A stretch of DNA of 64,000 nt from Bifidobacterium sp. WK041_4_12 (GCF_041080795.1 NZ_CP129674.1:620001-684000); one strand, 5' to 3'. Positions 1 through 8,390 are shown, counted from the stretch's first letter. The notes: a model not told the origin generated them from the sequence alone. A program made the numbers and translations.

Positions 1-2
1 AT

Positions 3-155
3 GGGATGTGCGCCCAGCATCGACATGTGAGCTCCGCTGAAACGGCCATGAGCGCTGCGGTCCAGCGGTGGGCGGCCGGGGTTCGACGGTTCGACTGGCT
101 CAACTTGCCCAACCAGCCTGATGTGCTCAACCAGCCCGACGCGCTCAACAAGTAA
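3..155 (+). CDS. possible C-terminal end of an unidentified protein (partial)
   Basis: A reading frame is open from the first bases of the window to a TAA at 153-155 and would encode about 50 residues ending in a small repetitive stretch (LNLPNQP / VLNQPDALNK). No family is recognised and no start is visible, so this may be the tail of a gene lying outside the window or simply open non-coding DNA. It lies about 95 bp upstream of leuB on the same strand. Confidence 0.25.
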   Translation, partial: GMCAQHRHVSSAETAMSAAVQRWAAGVRRFDWLNLPNQPDVLNQPDALNK

Positions 156-250
156 GCGCGTTCGAATCAAATCCAAATATTGATAACATTCTGTCCAATT
201 GTCGGACGCAGACGATGGCCCTTATCCATTGTTGCCTATTGTCATGAGAC

Positions 251-1321
251 ATGACTCAAAGCGAGAAGACTCAAAGAACAGAACAATCGCCAACCAGCGC
301 GTACAACATCGCCGTCATTCCAGGTGATGGCATCGGCAAGGAGATCATGCCCCACGTCCAGGCGGTTCTCGAAAAGGCGACCCAAGGCCTCGTGCACTTC
401 AATTATGAGACCTTTGATCTGGGTGCCGAACGATATCTTCGCGATGGGTCCACGCTGCCGGATGACGAGCTGGAACGTATCAAGACCAAGGATGCCATTC
501 TTCTTGGAGCGGTCGGCGATCCCCGCATCAAGGCAGGCATCATCGAGCGCGGTCTGTTGCTGAAACTTCGTTTTGCGCTCGATCAATACATCAACCTTCG
601 CCCATCGAAGCTCTATGACGGGGTGAAGTCGCCGCTTGCCAATCCAGGGAACATCGATTTCGTCGTCGTTCGCGAAGGAACGGAAGGACTCTACGTCGGT
701 GCCGGCGGCGCCATTCGTCGAGGAACTCCCCATGAAGTCGCAACCGAAGTGTCCATTAATACTGCATTCGGCGTCGAACGTGTGGTTCGCTATGCATTTG
801 CGCTGGCGATGAAGCGTCGCAAGCATGTGACGCTGGTGCACAAGAAAAACGTGCTCACGAATGCCGGTGACATGTGGCAGCGCATCGTCGATGCCGTAGC
901 GAAGGAGTTCCCCGAGGTTACGACCGACTATCAGCATGTTGATGCGGCGACCATATTCATCGTCACTGATCCGAGCCGCTTCGACGTGATCTTGACAGAC
1001 AATCTCTTTGGCGACATCCTCACCGACGAGGCAGGTGCAGTAGTCGGAGGAGTCGGCTACTCAGCCTCAGCCAATATCAATGCTTCGAACGAATATCCTT
1101 CCATGTTCGAGCCCATACACGGATCGGCCCCTGACATTGCTGGCAAAGGCATCGCCAACCCAACCGCCGCGATACTCTCGACAGCTCTGATGCTGCGACA
1201 CCTCGGCATCGATGCCCCTGCTGACCGGATCGAAGTCGCGGTCGAGGCCGATATCAAGGAATCCGCCACCGCACAACGTTTCACGGCTGAAGTAGGAGCC
1301 GATATTCTCGCAAGATTGTGA
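251..1321 (+). CDS. leuB: 3-isopropylmalate dehydrogenase
   Basis: LeuB oxidises and decarboxylates 3-isopropylmalate to 2-oxoisocaproate with NAD+ in cytosolic leucine synthesis. The 356-residue product shows the isopropylmalate/isocitrate dehydrogenase fold signature: the N-terminal VIPGDGIG turn (about residues 22-29), LRFALDQYINLRP substrate loop, VREGTEGLY, the VHKKNVL segment with its catalytic Lys, and the metal-binding LTDNLFGDILTDEAG stretch followed by EPIHGSAPDIAGKG. It has the compact actinobacterial type of sequence. The first ~18 residues (Gln/Thr/Ser-rich) precede the conserved fold, so translation could start slightly downstream, although no better ATG is evident before YNIAVIPG. 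The gene stands alone; it is followed by an inverted-repeat element and a perfect palindrome rather than by other leucine genes. Confidence 0.95.
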   Translation: MTQSEKTQRTEQSPTSAYNIAVIPGDGIGKEIMPHVQAVLEKATQGLVHFNYETFDLGAERYLRDGSTLPDDELERIKTKDAILLGAVGDPRIKAGIIERGLLLKLRFALDQYINLRPSKLYDGVKSPLANPGNIDFVVVREGTEGLYVGAGGAIRRGTPHEVATEVSINTAFGVERVVRYAFALAMKRRKHVTLVHKKNVLTNAGDMWQRIVDAVAKEFPEVTTDYQHVDAATIFIVTDPSRFDVILTDNLFGDILTDEAGAVVGGVGYSASANINASNEYPSMFEPIHGSAPDIAGKGIANPTAAILSTALMLRHLGIDAPADRIEVAVEADIKESATAQRFTAEVGADILARL

Positions 1322-1329
1322 CGTGATAT

Positions 1330-1434
1330 CGAGTTTTGTTGCCTTTTTCAGATAGCTACCGCGTTTTTCGCATCATACCGGTCCGAAAACTCAGTGAATT
1401 CGGCATATATACTTCAAAAAGGCAACAAAACTCG
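1330..1434. repeat. ~105-bp inverted-repeat element, copy 1
   Basis: The arms CGAGTTTTGTTGCCTTTTT (left) and AAAAAGGCAACAAAACTCG (right) are perfect inverted complements of each other. They enclose about 65 bp of unrelated sequence. The element sits 9 bp after the leuB stop codon. Seven related elements occur elsewhere in the window. Function unknown; a bidirectional terminator, a REP-like repeat or a small non-autonomous mobile element are all possible. Confidence 0.85.
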
Positions 1435-1483
1435 AAATGCTGTTGCAGAAGGTGCGTTTCTCGTTCACTAGGATGAATGGTCA

Positions 1484-1518
1484 CGGGCGTGTCGTCTGAT
1501 AATCAGACGACACGCCCG
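1484..1518. terminator. perfect 17-bp-arm palindrome, terminator- or operator-like
   Basis: A 35-bp sequence forms a perfect inverted repeat of 17-bp arms (CGGGCGTGTCGTCTGAT and its complement) around a single central base. It is followed only by GTTTAT, so the T-tract of an intrinsic terminator is weak. It lies between leuB and the rpsJ promoter and could end leuB transcription or bind a dimeric regulator. Confidence 0.5.
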
Positions 1519-1555
1519 GTTTATGTCAGGGGTACCTTGTGCTTTAATAGAGCAG

Positions 1556-1584
1556 TTGCCTGTTTTGGGCTCGCACTTTGTAAT
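1556..1584 (+). promoter_or_regulatory. putative S10-operon promoter
   Basis: TTGCCT at 1556-1561 and TGTAAT at 1579-1584 are separated by 17 bp, matching a vegetative sigma-70-type promoter. Transcripts would carry a leader of about 150 nt before rpsJ. This is a by-eye match; no other sequence in the gap fits as well. Confidence 0.45.
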
Positions 1585-1740
1585 TAAAAAAGCGAGCGTG
1601 GCACAACGGTTGCGAAAGCGGTCGTTGCATGGTCACGCATTGATGTGGTTTGGCTCACTGAGCTTGTCTTGGTTTGCCTGCCTTCGATGCCCGTAGATAG
1701 GTTGTTAATCAGAATCAATCGCAAGAAAGGGCGGAAGGCA

Positions 1741-2049
1741 ATGGCGGGACAGAAAATCCGCATCAGGCTTAAGTCCTATGACCATGAGGTCATCGACCAG
1801 TCGGCGAAGAAAATTGTCGAGACAGTGACGAATGCGGGTGCAACAGTTGTTGGCCCAGTTCCTCTGCCGACAGAGAAGAACGTATTCTGTGTCATCCGTT
1901 CTCCTCATAAATACAAGGATTCTCGCGAGCACTTTGAGATGCGCACACACAAGCGTCTCATCGATATCGTCGATCCCACACCTAAGGCTGTGGATTCATT
2001 GATGCATATCGACCTGCCCGCAGATGTCAATATCGAGATCAAGCTCTAG
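1741..2049 (+). CDS. rpsJ: 30S ribosomal protein S10
   Basis: uS10 of the small-subunit head, also the NusE antitermination partner. The 102-residue sequence MAGQKIRIRLKSYDHEVIDQ onward is a full-length S10, including the RTHKRLIDIVDPTPKAVDSLM region. The in-frame sequence extends further 5', but ATG 1741 gives the standard N-terminus. First gene of the S10 cluster, 16 bp before rplC. Confidence 0.97.
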   Translation: MAGQKIRIRLKSYDHEVIDQSAKKIVETVTNAGATVVGPVPLPTEKNVFCVIRSPHKYKDSREHFEMRTHKRLIDIVDPTPKAVDSLMHIDLPADVNIEIKL

Positions 2050-2065
2050 GGGGGAGGGAACCGTT

Positions 2066-2719
2066 ATGACTGCACAGCAAGCACATCGCACTGCGCTACT
2101 TGGCAAGAAGCTAGGTATGTCGCAAGTCTGGGACGGAAACGGCTTCTTCGTTCCAGTGACTCTGGTGGACGTTTCCACCAACGTAGTTACCGCTGTCAAA
2201 ACCGAAGCAACTGACGGCTATCACGCCGTTCAGATCGGTTATGGACAGATTGACCCACTCAAGGTGACCAAGCCACTCGCTGGTCATTTTGCCAAGGCTG
2301 GAGTCACTCCTCGTCGCCACCTCGTTGAGGTTCGCACCGAGGATGCCGACAATTACAAGCCAGGTCAAGAGCTGACCGTGGAACTGCTTCCGGAAGGCGC
2401 TCAGGTTGATGTCACAGGCACCAGCAAGGGCAAGGGCTTCGCAGGAACAATCAAGCGCTGGGGCTTCAAGTCCTATCGTCGTACCCACGGTTCACACAAA
2501 AACGAACGTCGCCCAGGTTCAGTTGGCGCATGCGCCACACCAGGCCGCATTCTCAAGGGCAAGCACATGGCTGGCCGTATGGGCAATGAAACTGCAACTA
2601 CTTTGAATCTCACTGTCGTTTCTGCAGATTCAGCCAATGGAATCATCGCCGTCAAGGGCGCTGTTCCAGGGCCAAAGGGCAGCATCGTTCTCGTTCGTTC
2701 CGCAGTGAAGGGAGCCTGA
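2066..2719 (+). CDS. rplC: 50S ribosomal protein L3
   Basis: uL3, an early 23S rRNA-binding protein near the peptidyl-transferase centre. The 217-residue product contains LGKKLGMSQVW near the N-terminus, the central KGKGFAGTIKRWGFK loop and the GRILKGKHMAGRMG segment typical of L3. ATG 2066 was chosen because a strong GGGGGGAGGG ribosome-binding sequence sits just upstream; the longer open frame before it overlaps rpsJ. rplD follows after 4 bp, so the genes are probably translationally linked. Confidence 0.97.
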   Translation: MTAQQAHRTALLGKKLGMSQVWDGNGFFVPVTLVDVSTNVVTAVKTEATDGYHAVQIGYGQIDPLKVTKPLAGHFAKAGVTPRRHLVEVRTEDADNYKPGQELTVELLPEGAQVDVTGTSKGKGFAGTIKRWGFKSYRRTHGSHKNERRPGSVGACATPGRILKGKHMAGRMGNETATTLNLTVVSADSANGIIAVKGAVPGPKGSIVLVRSAVKGA

Positions 2720-2723
2720 AACC

Positions 2724-3398
2724 ATGGCTAACATTTCTCTGAACGTCACCGATGCTTCGGGCAAGTCCACTGCAACCGTGGAAGCTCCTGAGGATCTGTT
2801 CGGAATTTCATCTGAAGATATCCAAGACCACATTCCGTTGGTGCACCAGGTAGTTGTGGCTCAGCTCGCAGCTGCTCGTCAGGGCACTCACGCCGTGAAG
2901 ACTCGCTCCACCGTTTCCGGTGGAGGTCGCAAGCCATGGAAGCAGAAGGGAACCGGTCGCGCTCGTCAGGGTTCGATTCGTTCTCCACAATGGGCCGGTG
3001 GCGCAATCGTCCACGGACCAGTGCCTCGTGACTATTCACAGCGCACACCTAAGAAAATGAAGGCTGCGGCACTTCGCTACATGCTTTCTGACCGCGCAAA
3101 TGCAGGTCGCGTGCACGTTGTTGATTTCGGTATCTCCGATACCCCATCGACGAAGACTGCGAGTGCAGTGCTGCTTCAGGTTGCCGAACAGCGTTTCGCA
3201 ACCGTGGTTCTGGCACGTGAGAATGTCAACGAATGGCTTTCCGTAAGGAACCTGCCAACCGTGCATGTTCTCTTCGCAGATCAGCTCAACACATACGACG
3301 TGGTCACCGCTCAGGATCTCGTTTTCAGCAAGGATGGCTTCGATGCCTTCATCGCTGCGAAAACCGGTTCAGCGACCGCTGTCGCCAAGGAGGCCTGA
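2724..3398 (+). CDS. rplD: 50S ribosomal protein L4
   Basis: uL4 binds 23S rRNA and extends a loop into the exit tunnel. The 224-residue product shows the conserved TRSTVSGGGRKPWKQKGTGR tunnel loop (about residues 61-80) followed by RQGSIRSPQWAGGAIVHGP. In E. coli L4 is the autoregulator of this operon; whether that holds here is not visible. It sits 4 bp after rplC and 5 bp before rplW. Confidence 0.97.
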   Translation: MANISLNVTDASGKSTATVEAPEDLFGISSEDIQDHIPLVHQVVVAQLAAARQGTHAVKTRSTVSGGGRKPWKQKGTGRARQGSIRSPQWAGGAIVHGPVPRDYSQRTPKKMKAAALRYMLSDRANAGRVHVVDFGISDTPSTKTASAVLLQVAEQRFATVVLARENVNEWLSVRNLPTVHVLFADQLNTYDVVTAQDLVFSKDGFDAFIAAKTGSATAVAKEA

Positions 3399-3403
3399 TT
3401 CTC

Positions 3404-3700
3404 ATGTCAGCAATTCATAAGCCACTGCATGATGTCATCATTAAGCCAGTTGTTTCCGAGAAGAGCTATGCGAATTCAGATCGCGGCCAATACACATTCG
3501 TGGTTGCCCCGAATTCCAACAAGGTTCAGATCAAGCAGGCAATTGAGCAGATCTTCAATGTCAAGGTAACGAACGTCAACACCTTCAACCGTCGCGGCAA
3601 GACGCAGCGCACTCGTACCGGCCTTGGCCAGCGTGCGAACCAGAAGCGCGCCATCGTGAGCGTTGCTGAAGGTCAGACGATCGATATCTTCGGCAACTGA
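3404..3700 (+). CDS. rplW: 50S ribosomal protein L23
   Basis: uL23, at the exit-tunnel mouth, is the docking site for trigger factor and SRP. The 98-residue sequence starting MSAIHKPLHDVIIKPVVSEKSY is a complete L23; the longer open frame upstream overlaps rplD and is not protein-like. The preceding AAGGAGG at 3387-3393 is a good ribosome-binding site. Confidence 0.96.
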   Translation: MSAIHKPLHDVIIKPVVSEKSYANSDRGQYTFVVAPNSNKVQIKQAIEQIFNVKVTNVNTFNRRGKTQRTRTGLGQRANQKRAIVSVAEGQTIDIFGN

Positions 3701-3734
3701 AGGCTAGCCGACAAAAGTTAGGAAGAACTACATT

Positions 3735-4565
3735 ATGGCTATCCGCACATATAAGCCGACTACTGCGGGCCGTCGCAATGCGTCAGTTTCGGATTTCTCC
3801 GAAATCACGCGCTCGACGCCTGAGAAGTCGCTTCTGCGCAAACTAAGCAAGACTGGCGGTCGTAACTCATACGGCCGTATCACAAGCCGTCATCGTGGTG
3901 GCGGTCACAAGCGCCAGTATCGTCTCATCGATTTCAAGCGTTGGGACAAGGATGGCGTGCCAGCAACCGTTGCGCATATCGAATACGATCCGAATCGTTC
4001 GGCTCGCATTGCGCTGCTGCATTTCGCTGATGGTGAGAAGCGCTACATCGTAGCACCTGAAGGCATTAGCCAGGGTGATCGCATCGAGACCGGTGCACAG
4101 GCTGATATCAAGCCTGGCAACAACCTGCCTCTGCGCAATATCCCAACCGGTACCGTTGTTCACGCAATCGAGCTTCGTCCACTCGGTGGAGCGAAGATTG
4201 CCCGTTCAGCAGGTGCTGCCGTTCAGCTGGTCGCCAAGGATGGTGCTTTCGCTCAGTTGCGCATGCCATCTGGAGAAATCAGAAACGTGGATGCACGTTG
4301 CCGCGCAACGATCGGTGAGGTCGGTAACTCCGATCATGCCAATCTTGAGTTGGGTAAGGCCGGACGTGCACGCTGGGTAGGCAAGCGTCCTATCACACGT
4401 GGTGAATCAATGAATCCTGTAGACCATCCACATGGTGGTCGTACGCGCGGTGGCAAGCCGCCGGTTTCGCCTTGGGGCAAGGGTGAGGTTCGTACACGTC
4501 ATCCTAAGAAGGCTTCGAACAAGATGATTGTTCGTCGTCGCACCAGTGGCAAGAACCGCAAGTAA
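3735..4565 (+). CDS. rplB: 50S ribosomal protein L2
   Basis: uL2, a subunit-joining protein by the peptidyl-transferase centre. The 276 residues match usual length and include GRNSYGRITSRHRGGGHKR, the OB-fold and SH3-like domains, and the C-terminal MNPVDHPHGGRTRGGK segment containing the conserved histidine. Preceded by AGGAAG. Co-directional with rplW (34-bp gap) and rpsS (15-bp gap). Confidence 0.98.
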   Translation: MAIRTYKPTTAGRRNASVSDFSEITRSTPEKSLLRKLSKTGGRNSYGRITSRHRGGGHKRQYRLIDFKRWDKDGVPATVAHIEYDPNRSARIALLHFADGEKRYIVAPEGISQGDRIETGAQADIKPGNNLPLRNIPTGTVVHAIELRPLGGAKIARSAGAAVQLVAKDGAFAQLRMPSGEIRNVDARCRATIGEVGNSDHANLELGKAGRARWVGKRPITRGESMNPVDHPHGGRTRGGKPPVSPWGKGEVRTRHPKKASNKMIVRRRTSGKNRK

Positions 4566-4580
4566 GGGAGTGTCGAAAAG

Positions 4581-4859
4581 ATGACTCGAAGCATCAAGAA
4601 GGGCCCATTCGTCGACGCCCACTTGCAGAAGAAAGTCGACGAGCAGAACGACAAGGGTACGAAGAACGTTATCAAGACATGGTCACGCAGGTCGATGATC
4701 ACTCCTGATTTCATCGGACACACTTTCGCTGTTCACGATGGTCGTAAGCATGTTCCGGTGTTCGTCACCGAGGCTATGGTCGGTCACAAGCTCGGTGAGT
4801 TTGCACCAACCCGCACCTTCAAGGGGCATGTGAAGGACGATAAGAAAGTACGCCGCTGA
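4581..4859 (+). CDS. rpsS: 30S ribosomal protein S19
   Basis: uS19 of the 30S head. The 92-residue sequence begins MTRSIKKGPFVDAHL and has the SRRSMITPDFIGHTFAVHDGRKHVPVFV core and GEFAPTRTFKGH segment that define S19. Cotranscribed with rplB and rplV. Confidence 0.97.
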   Translation: MTRSIKKGPFVDAHLQKKVDEQNDKGTKNVIKTWSRRSMITPDFIGHTFAVHDGRKHVPVFVTEAMVGHKLGEFAPTRTFKGHVKDDKKVRR

Positions 4860-4880
4860 GGCGAGGAAGAGTAGAGACAC

Positions 4881-5240
4881 ATGGAAGCTAAAGCAATCGC
4901 TCGTCACGTACGCGTGACGCCGCGCAAAGCTCGCCGCATGGTCAACCTCATCCGAGGCAAGCAGGCGACAGAGGCTGTGACCATTCTCAAATTCGCTCCA
5001 CAGGATGCGGCGGTTCCCGTTCGCAAGGCTCTGGAGAGTGCAATTGCGAATGCCCGCGTCAAGGCTGACAAGGCCAACGAGGCATTCCACGAGAACAATC
5101 TCGTGATCACTGAGACTTATGTTGATGAGGGCGTTACATTGAAGCGTTTCCGTGCTCGTGCACAGGGCCGCGCAGCGCGCATCAACAAGAGGACCAGTCA
5201 CATCACCGTGGTAGTGGCCGACAAGGAAGGAGCCCGATAA
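4881..5240 (+). CDS. rplV: 50S ribosomal protein L22
   Basis: uL22 binds 23S rRNA, and its beta-hairpin lines the exit tunnel. The 119-residue protein carries ARHVRVTPRKARRMVNLIRGK and the tunnel hairpin VDEGVTLKRFRARAQGRAARINKRTSHITVVV. The stop codon overlaps the rpsC start by one base (TAATG), which suggests coupled translation. Confidence 0.97.
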   Translation: MEAKAIARHVRVTPRKARRMVNLIRGKQATEAVTILKFAPQDAAVPVRKALESAIANARVKADKANEAFHENNLVITETYVDEGVTLKRFRARAQGRAARINKRTSHITVVVADKEGAR

Positions 5241-6067
5241 TGGGACAGAAGATTAACCCGTTCGGGTATCGACTCGGCATTACCGAGGATCATCGCAGCA
5301 AGTGGTTCTCGGACTCCAACAAGTCCGGCGAACGCTACCGTGATTTCGTTCTCGAAGATGACAAGATCCGCAAGGTCATGAACAAGGATCTCGAGCGCGC
5401 AGGCGTGTCCCGCGTGATCATCGAGCGCACCCGTGACCGCGTTCGCGTTGACATCCACACTGCACGTCCAGGTATCGTCATTGGACGTCGTGGTGCGGAA
5501 GCAGAGCGCGTTCGTGCAAAGATCGAGAAGCTGACCGGCAAACAGGTTCAGCTCAATATCTTCGAAGTCAAGAATGCAACATTGGATGCTCAGCTTGTAG
5601 CTCAGGGCATTGCGGAGCAGCTCACCAACCGTGTGACCTTCCGCCGTGCAATGCGCAAGGCTCAGCAGGACGCCATGCGTGCAGGAGCCAAGGGTATTCG
5701 AATCAAGCTTTCCGGCCGTCTCGGCGGAGCTGAAATGAGCCGTTCAGAGTTCTATCGCGAAGGCCGCGTGCCTCTGCAGACTCTGCGTGCGCTCATCGAT
5801 TACGGATTCTTTGAAGCTCGTACCACCTATGGCCGCATCGGTGTCAAGGTTTGGATTTACAAGGGTGACATGACCGAGCGCGAGTTCGAAGAGCAGCAGG
5901 CTCAGCAGGGTGGCCGTCAAGGCCGTCGTGGTGACCGTCGCCCACGTAGAGGCTCTCGTCAGTCAGAAGGCCGCGGTCAGCAGGCTCAGCAGAACGCCGC
6001 TCCGCAAGCTGCTCAGGCTCAGCCTGCAGCAGCTGCCGCACCTGCGACAACAGAAGCAAAGGAGTGA
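5240..6067 (+). CDS. rpsC: 30S ribosomal protein S3
   Basis: uS3 sits at the mRNA entry tunnel. The 275-residue product has the KH domain (VIIERTRDRVRVDIHTARPGIVIGRRGAEAERV) and the C-terminal S3 domain (RLGGAEMSRSEFYREGRVPLQTLRA). The last ~50 residues are low-complexity, first Gln/Arg/Gly-rich and then Ala/Gln/Pro-rich, longer than in E. coli but common in actinobacterial S3. Starts within the rplV stop codon. Confidence 0.97.
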   Translation: MGQKINPFGYRLGITEDHRSKWFSDSNKSGERYRDFVLEDDKIRKVMNKDLERAGVSRVIIERTRDRVRVDIHTARPGIVIGRRGAEAERVRAKIEKLTGKQVQLNIFEVKNATLDAQLVAQGIAEQLTNRVTFRRAMRKAQQDAMRAGAKGIRIKLSGRLGGAEMSRSEFYREGRVPLQTLRALIDYGFFEARTTYGRIGVKVWIYKGDMTEREFEEQQAQQGGRQGRRGDRRPRRGSRQSEGRGQQAQQNAAPQAAQAQPAAAAAPATTEAKE

Positions 6068-6071
6068 GCTG

Positions 6072-6491
6072 ATGCTTATCCCAAAGAGAACAAAGTATCG
6101 CAAGCAGCAACGCCCGACTCGTCGGGGAATGTCTAAGGGTGGAAACGAAATCGCTTTCGGCGATTACGGAATCCAGGCTCTTGCTCCTGCTTATGTCACC
6201 AACCGTCAGATTGAGGCGTCGCGTATCGCCATGACCCGTTACATCAAGCGTGGCGGTCGTGTGTGGATCACGATCTTCCCTGATCGTCCACTCACCAAGC
6301 ACGCGCTGGGAGCTCGAATGGGTTCCGGTAAGGGTGTGCCTGAGTTCTGGATCGCTAACGTTCACCCAGGTCGCGTCATGTTCGAGATCGGTGGCGTTAC
6401 CGAGGATGTCGCTCGCGAGGCTCTGCGCCGTGCAATCGACAAATTACCAATGAAATGCAGAATTATCGCTCGTGAAGGCGGTGACATCTGA
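6072..6491 (+). CDS. rplP: 50S ribosomal protein L16
   Basis: uL16 is needed for tRNA accommodation at the A site. ATG 6072 gives a 139-residue protein beginning MLIPKRTKYRKQQRP, the standard L16 N-terminus, with the GKGVPEFWIANVHPGRVMFE signature. A longer open frame starting at 5910 is a frame overlap with rpsC and is not used. The stop overlaps the rpmC start (TGATG). Confidence 0.97.
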   Translation: MLIPKRTKYRKQQRPTRRGMSKGGNEIAFGDYGIQALAPAYVTNRQIEASRIAMTRYIKRGGRVWITIFPDRPLTKHALGARMGSGKGVPEFWIANVHPGRVMFEIGGVTEDVAREALRRAIDKLPMKCRIIAREGGDI

Positions 6492-6757
6492 TGTCAGTCG
6501 GAACAGCTGAATATACAATCAAGACCCTCGGCGAGAAGACCAACGCGGAAATCGAAGGCTTCCTCAAGAAGTCCAAGGAAGAGCTCTTCAACCTGCGCTT
6601 CCAAGCCGCAACCGGTCAGCTCGACAACCAGACTAGGATCAAGGCAGTCAAGCATGATATCGCAAGAATGTACACCATTCTTCGCGAACGCGAACTTGGC
6701 ATCAGCCCTATCCCTGCTGAGGGTGACAACACCGCTAGTGAAGCTGAGGAGAAGTAA
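6491..6757 (+). CDS. rpmC: 50S ribosomal protein L29
   Basis: uL29, at the exit tunnel beside L23. The 88-residue product has the L29 helical-hairpin pattern (EELFNLRFQAATGQL ... IARMYTILRERELG). It extends at both ends relative to E. coli L29 (63 residues), with an acidic C-terminal tail. Overlaps rplP by one base. Confidence 0.95.
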   Translation: MSVGTAEYTIKTLGEKTNAEIEGFLKKSKEELFNLRFQAATGQLDNQTRIKAVKHDIARMYTILRERELGISPIPAEGDNTASEAEEK

Positions 6758-6759
6758 GC

Positions 6760-7026
6760 ATGGCTGAAAAGCAAGAGCGTAACTTCCGCAAGGTTCGTCG
6801 TGGATACGTCGTGTCTGAAACTATGGACAAGACCATCACCGTCGAGCTCGAGCAGCGTTCGACCCACCCGCTGTATGGCAAGGTCGTGCGTTCCACTCGT
6901 AAGGTCAAGGTTCATGACGAGAAGAATGATGCTCACTTGGGTGATCTCGTGAGTATCATGGAAACTCGTCCACTGAGCAAGACCAAGCGTTGGCGTCTCG
7001 AATCAATCGTCGAGCGCGCTAAGTAA
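6760..7026 (+). CDS. rpsQ: 30S ribosomal protein S17
   Basis: uS17, a primary 16S rRNA binder with an OB fold. The 88-residue protein contains GYVVSETMDKTITVELEQRSTHPLYGKVVR and VSIMETRPLSKTKRWRLESIVE, both S17 signatures. Two bases separate it from rpmC; it is the last gene before an 80-bp gap containing a hairpin. Confidence 0.97.
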   Translation: MAEKQERNFRKVRRGYVVSETMDKTITVELEQRSTHPLYGKVVRSTRKVKVHDEKNDAHLGDLVSIMETRPLSKTKRWRLESIVERAK

Positions 7027-7041
7027 ACAAGTTCGGCAAGG

Positions 7042-7081
7042 CTCCGTGCACACCGCCTCATCGCAAGTGGTGTGCAGGGAG
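7042..7081 (+). promoter_or_regulatory. hairpin between rpsQ and rplN
   Basis: TGCACACC (7047-7054) pairs with GGTGTGCA (7069-7076), extended by CTCC/GGAG after one mismatch. There is no T-tract, so it is probably not a terminator. It lies 15 bp before the rplN ribosome-binding site at the S10/spc boundary, where a leader or processing site would fit. Function not established. Confidence 0.4.
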
Positions 7082-7105
7082 AACCAGCTCGGCTAAGGAG
7101 AATCA

Positions 7106-7474
7106 ATGATTCAGCAGGAATCGCGGCTTCATGTCGCCGACAACACGGGTGCCAAGGAGATCTTGGCCATCCGAGTGCTCGGTGGATCGAAGCGACGCTA
7201 TGCCGGCATCGGCGATGTTATCGTCGCCTCCGTCAAGGATGCCATTCCCGGAGGGTCGGTCAAGAAGGGCGAAGTGGTCAAGGCCGTTATCGTCCGTACA
7301 GTAAAGGAACACCGTCGTCCAGACGGCTCCTACATTAAATTCGATGAGAATGCAGCTGTTATCCTCGGTTCAGGTCGTGAACCTCGTGGTACGCGTATTT
7401 TCGGGCCGGTCGGTCGTGAGCTCCGTGATAGGCGCTTCATGAAGATCGTGTCTCTCGCACCGGAGGTGATCTGA
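7106..7474 (+). CDS. rplN: 50S ribosomal protein L14
   Basis: uL14 forms intersubunit bridges. The 122 residues match the usual length exactly: MIQQESRLHVADNTGAKEILAIRVLGGS at the start and the SGREPRGTRIFGPVGRELRDRRFMKIVSLAPEV C-terminus. AAGGAG lies upstream of ATG 7106. First gene of the spc portion; rplX follows after one base. Confidence 0.98.
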   Translation: MIQQESRLHVADNTGAKEILAIRVLGGSKRRYAGIGDVIVASVKDAIPGGSVKKGEVVKAVIVRTVKEHRRPDGSYIKFDENAAVILGSGREPRGTRIFGPVGRELRDRRFMKIVSLAPEVI

Positions 7475-7475
7475 G

Positions 7476-7811
7476 ATGGTAGCGAAGATCAAAACAGGCG
7501 ACCAAGTCAAGGTTATTCGTGGCAAGGATCGCGGCAAAGAGGGCAAGGTAACCAGTATTCTCAGCAATGATCGTCTCATTGTCGAGGGTGTGCAGATTGT
7601 CAAGAAGCATGTTCGTGCAACCCAGCAGGGTCAGCAGTCAGGCATCGTTTCGGTTGAAGCCCCAATTCATCGTTCAAACGTCATGATCGTCGATCCAGAG
7701 ACCAAGGCACCTACCCGCGTAGGCATCAAGGTCTCGCAAGAGGCACGTGACGGTAAAGTCAAGACTTTGCGCACACGCGTTGCAAAGAAGTCAGGAAAGG
7801 AGCTGGCATGA
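7476..7811 (+). CDS. rplX: 50S ribosomal protein L24
   Basis: uL24 initiates 50S assembly. The 111-residue protein opens with the KOW motif (IKTGDQVKVIRGKDRGKEGKV) and continues VEGVQIVKKHVRATQQGQ. Its end overlaps the rplE start by four bases (ATGA). Confidence 0.97.
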   Translation: MVAKIKTGDQVKVIRGKDRGKEGKVTSILSNDRLIVEGVQIVKKHVRATQQGQQSGIVSVEAPIHRSNVMIVDPETKAPTRVGIKVSQEARDGKVKTLRTRVAKKSGKELA

Positions 7812-8389
7812 GCGAAACAACATCAACTGCTGTCGAAGCACCTGCAGTTCCACGTCTCAAGAAGCAATACAACGAGGCCATCGTTCCTGAGCTCGAGAAG
7901 GAATTCAAGTATTCCAACCCGATGCGCGTTGCACGTCTTGAGAAGATCGTCGTCTCCATGGGGGTCGGAGCCGCAGCACGTGACTCGAAGCTCATCGAAG
8001 GCGCAATCGAGGATCTCACCGCAATCACCGGTCAGAAGCCAAAGGTCACCAAGGCCAAGAAGTCTGTCGCACAGTTCCATCTGCGTGAAGGTCAGGCCAT
8101 CGGTGCATACGTGACGCTTCGCGGCGACCGCATGTGGGAGTTCCTTGATCGTCTGCTCACCCTTGCTCTGCCAAGAATCCGCGATTTCCGTGGTATCAGC
8201 AGCAAGCAATTCGATGGCAACGGCAATTATAACTTTGGTCTCACAGAACAGTCGATGTTCCATGAGATTGATCCAGACGAGATTGATCACCAGCGTGGTA
8301 TGGACATCACCGTTGTCACCACCACGAAGGTAGACGCGGAAGCTCGCGTGCTCCTGAAGCACCTCGGCTTCCCCTTCAAGGAGAACTGA
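7808..8389 (+). CDS. rplE: 50S ribosomal protein L5
   Basis: uL5 binds 5S rRNA in the central protuberance. The 193-residue protein includes MRVARLEKIVVSMGVGAAARD, KPKVTKAKKSVAQFHLREGQAIGAYVTLRG and NYNFGLTEQSMFHEIDPD, all L5 signatures. A ~15-residue N-terminal extension precedes the conserved part. Overlaps rplX by four bases; rpsZ starts after one base. Confidence 0.97.
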   Translation: MSETTSTAVEAPAVPRLKKQYNEAIVPELEKEFKYSNPMRVARLEKIVVSMGVGAAARDSKLIEGAIEDLTAITGQKPKVTKAKKSVAQFHLREGQAIGAYVTLRGDRMWEFLDRLLTLALPRIRDFRGISSKQFDGNGNYNFGLTEQSMFHEIDPDEIDHQRGMDITVVTTTKVDAEARVLLKHLGFPFKEN

Positions 8390-8390
8390 T

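Noticed and set aside
242..937. Long minus-strand frame across leuB
   Set aside because: Antisense shadow of a strongly conserved leuB; no ribosome-binding site or domain.
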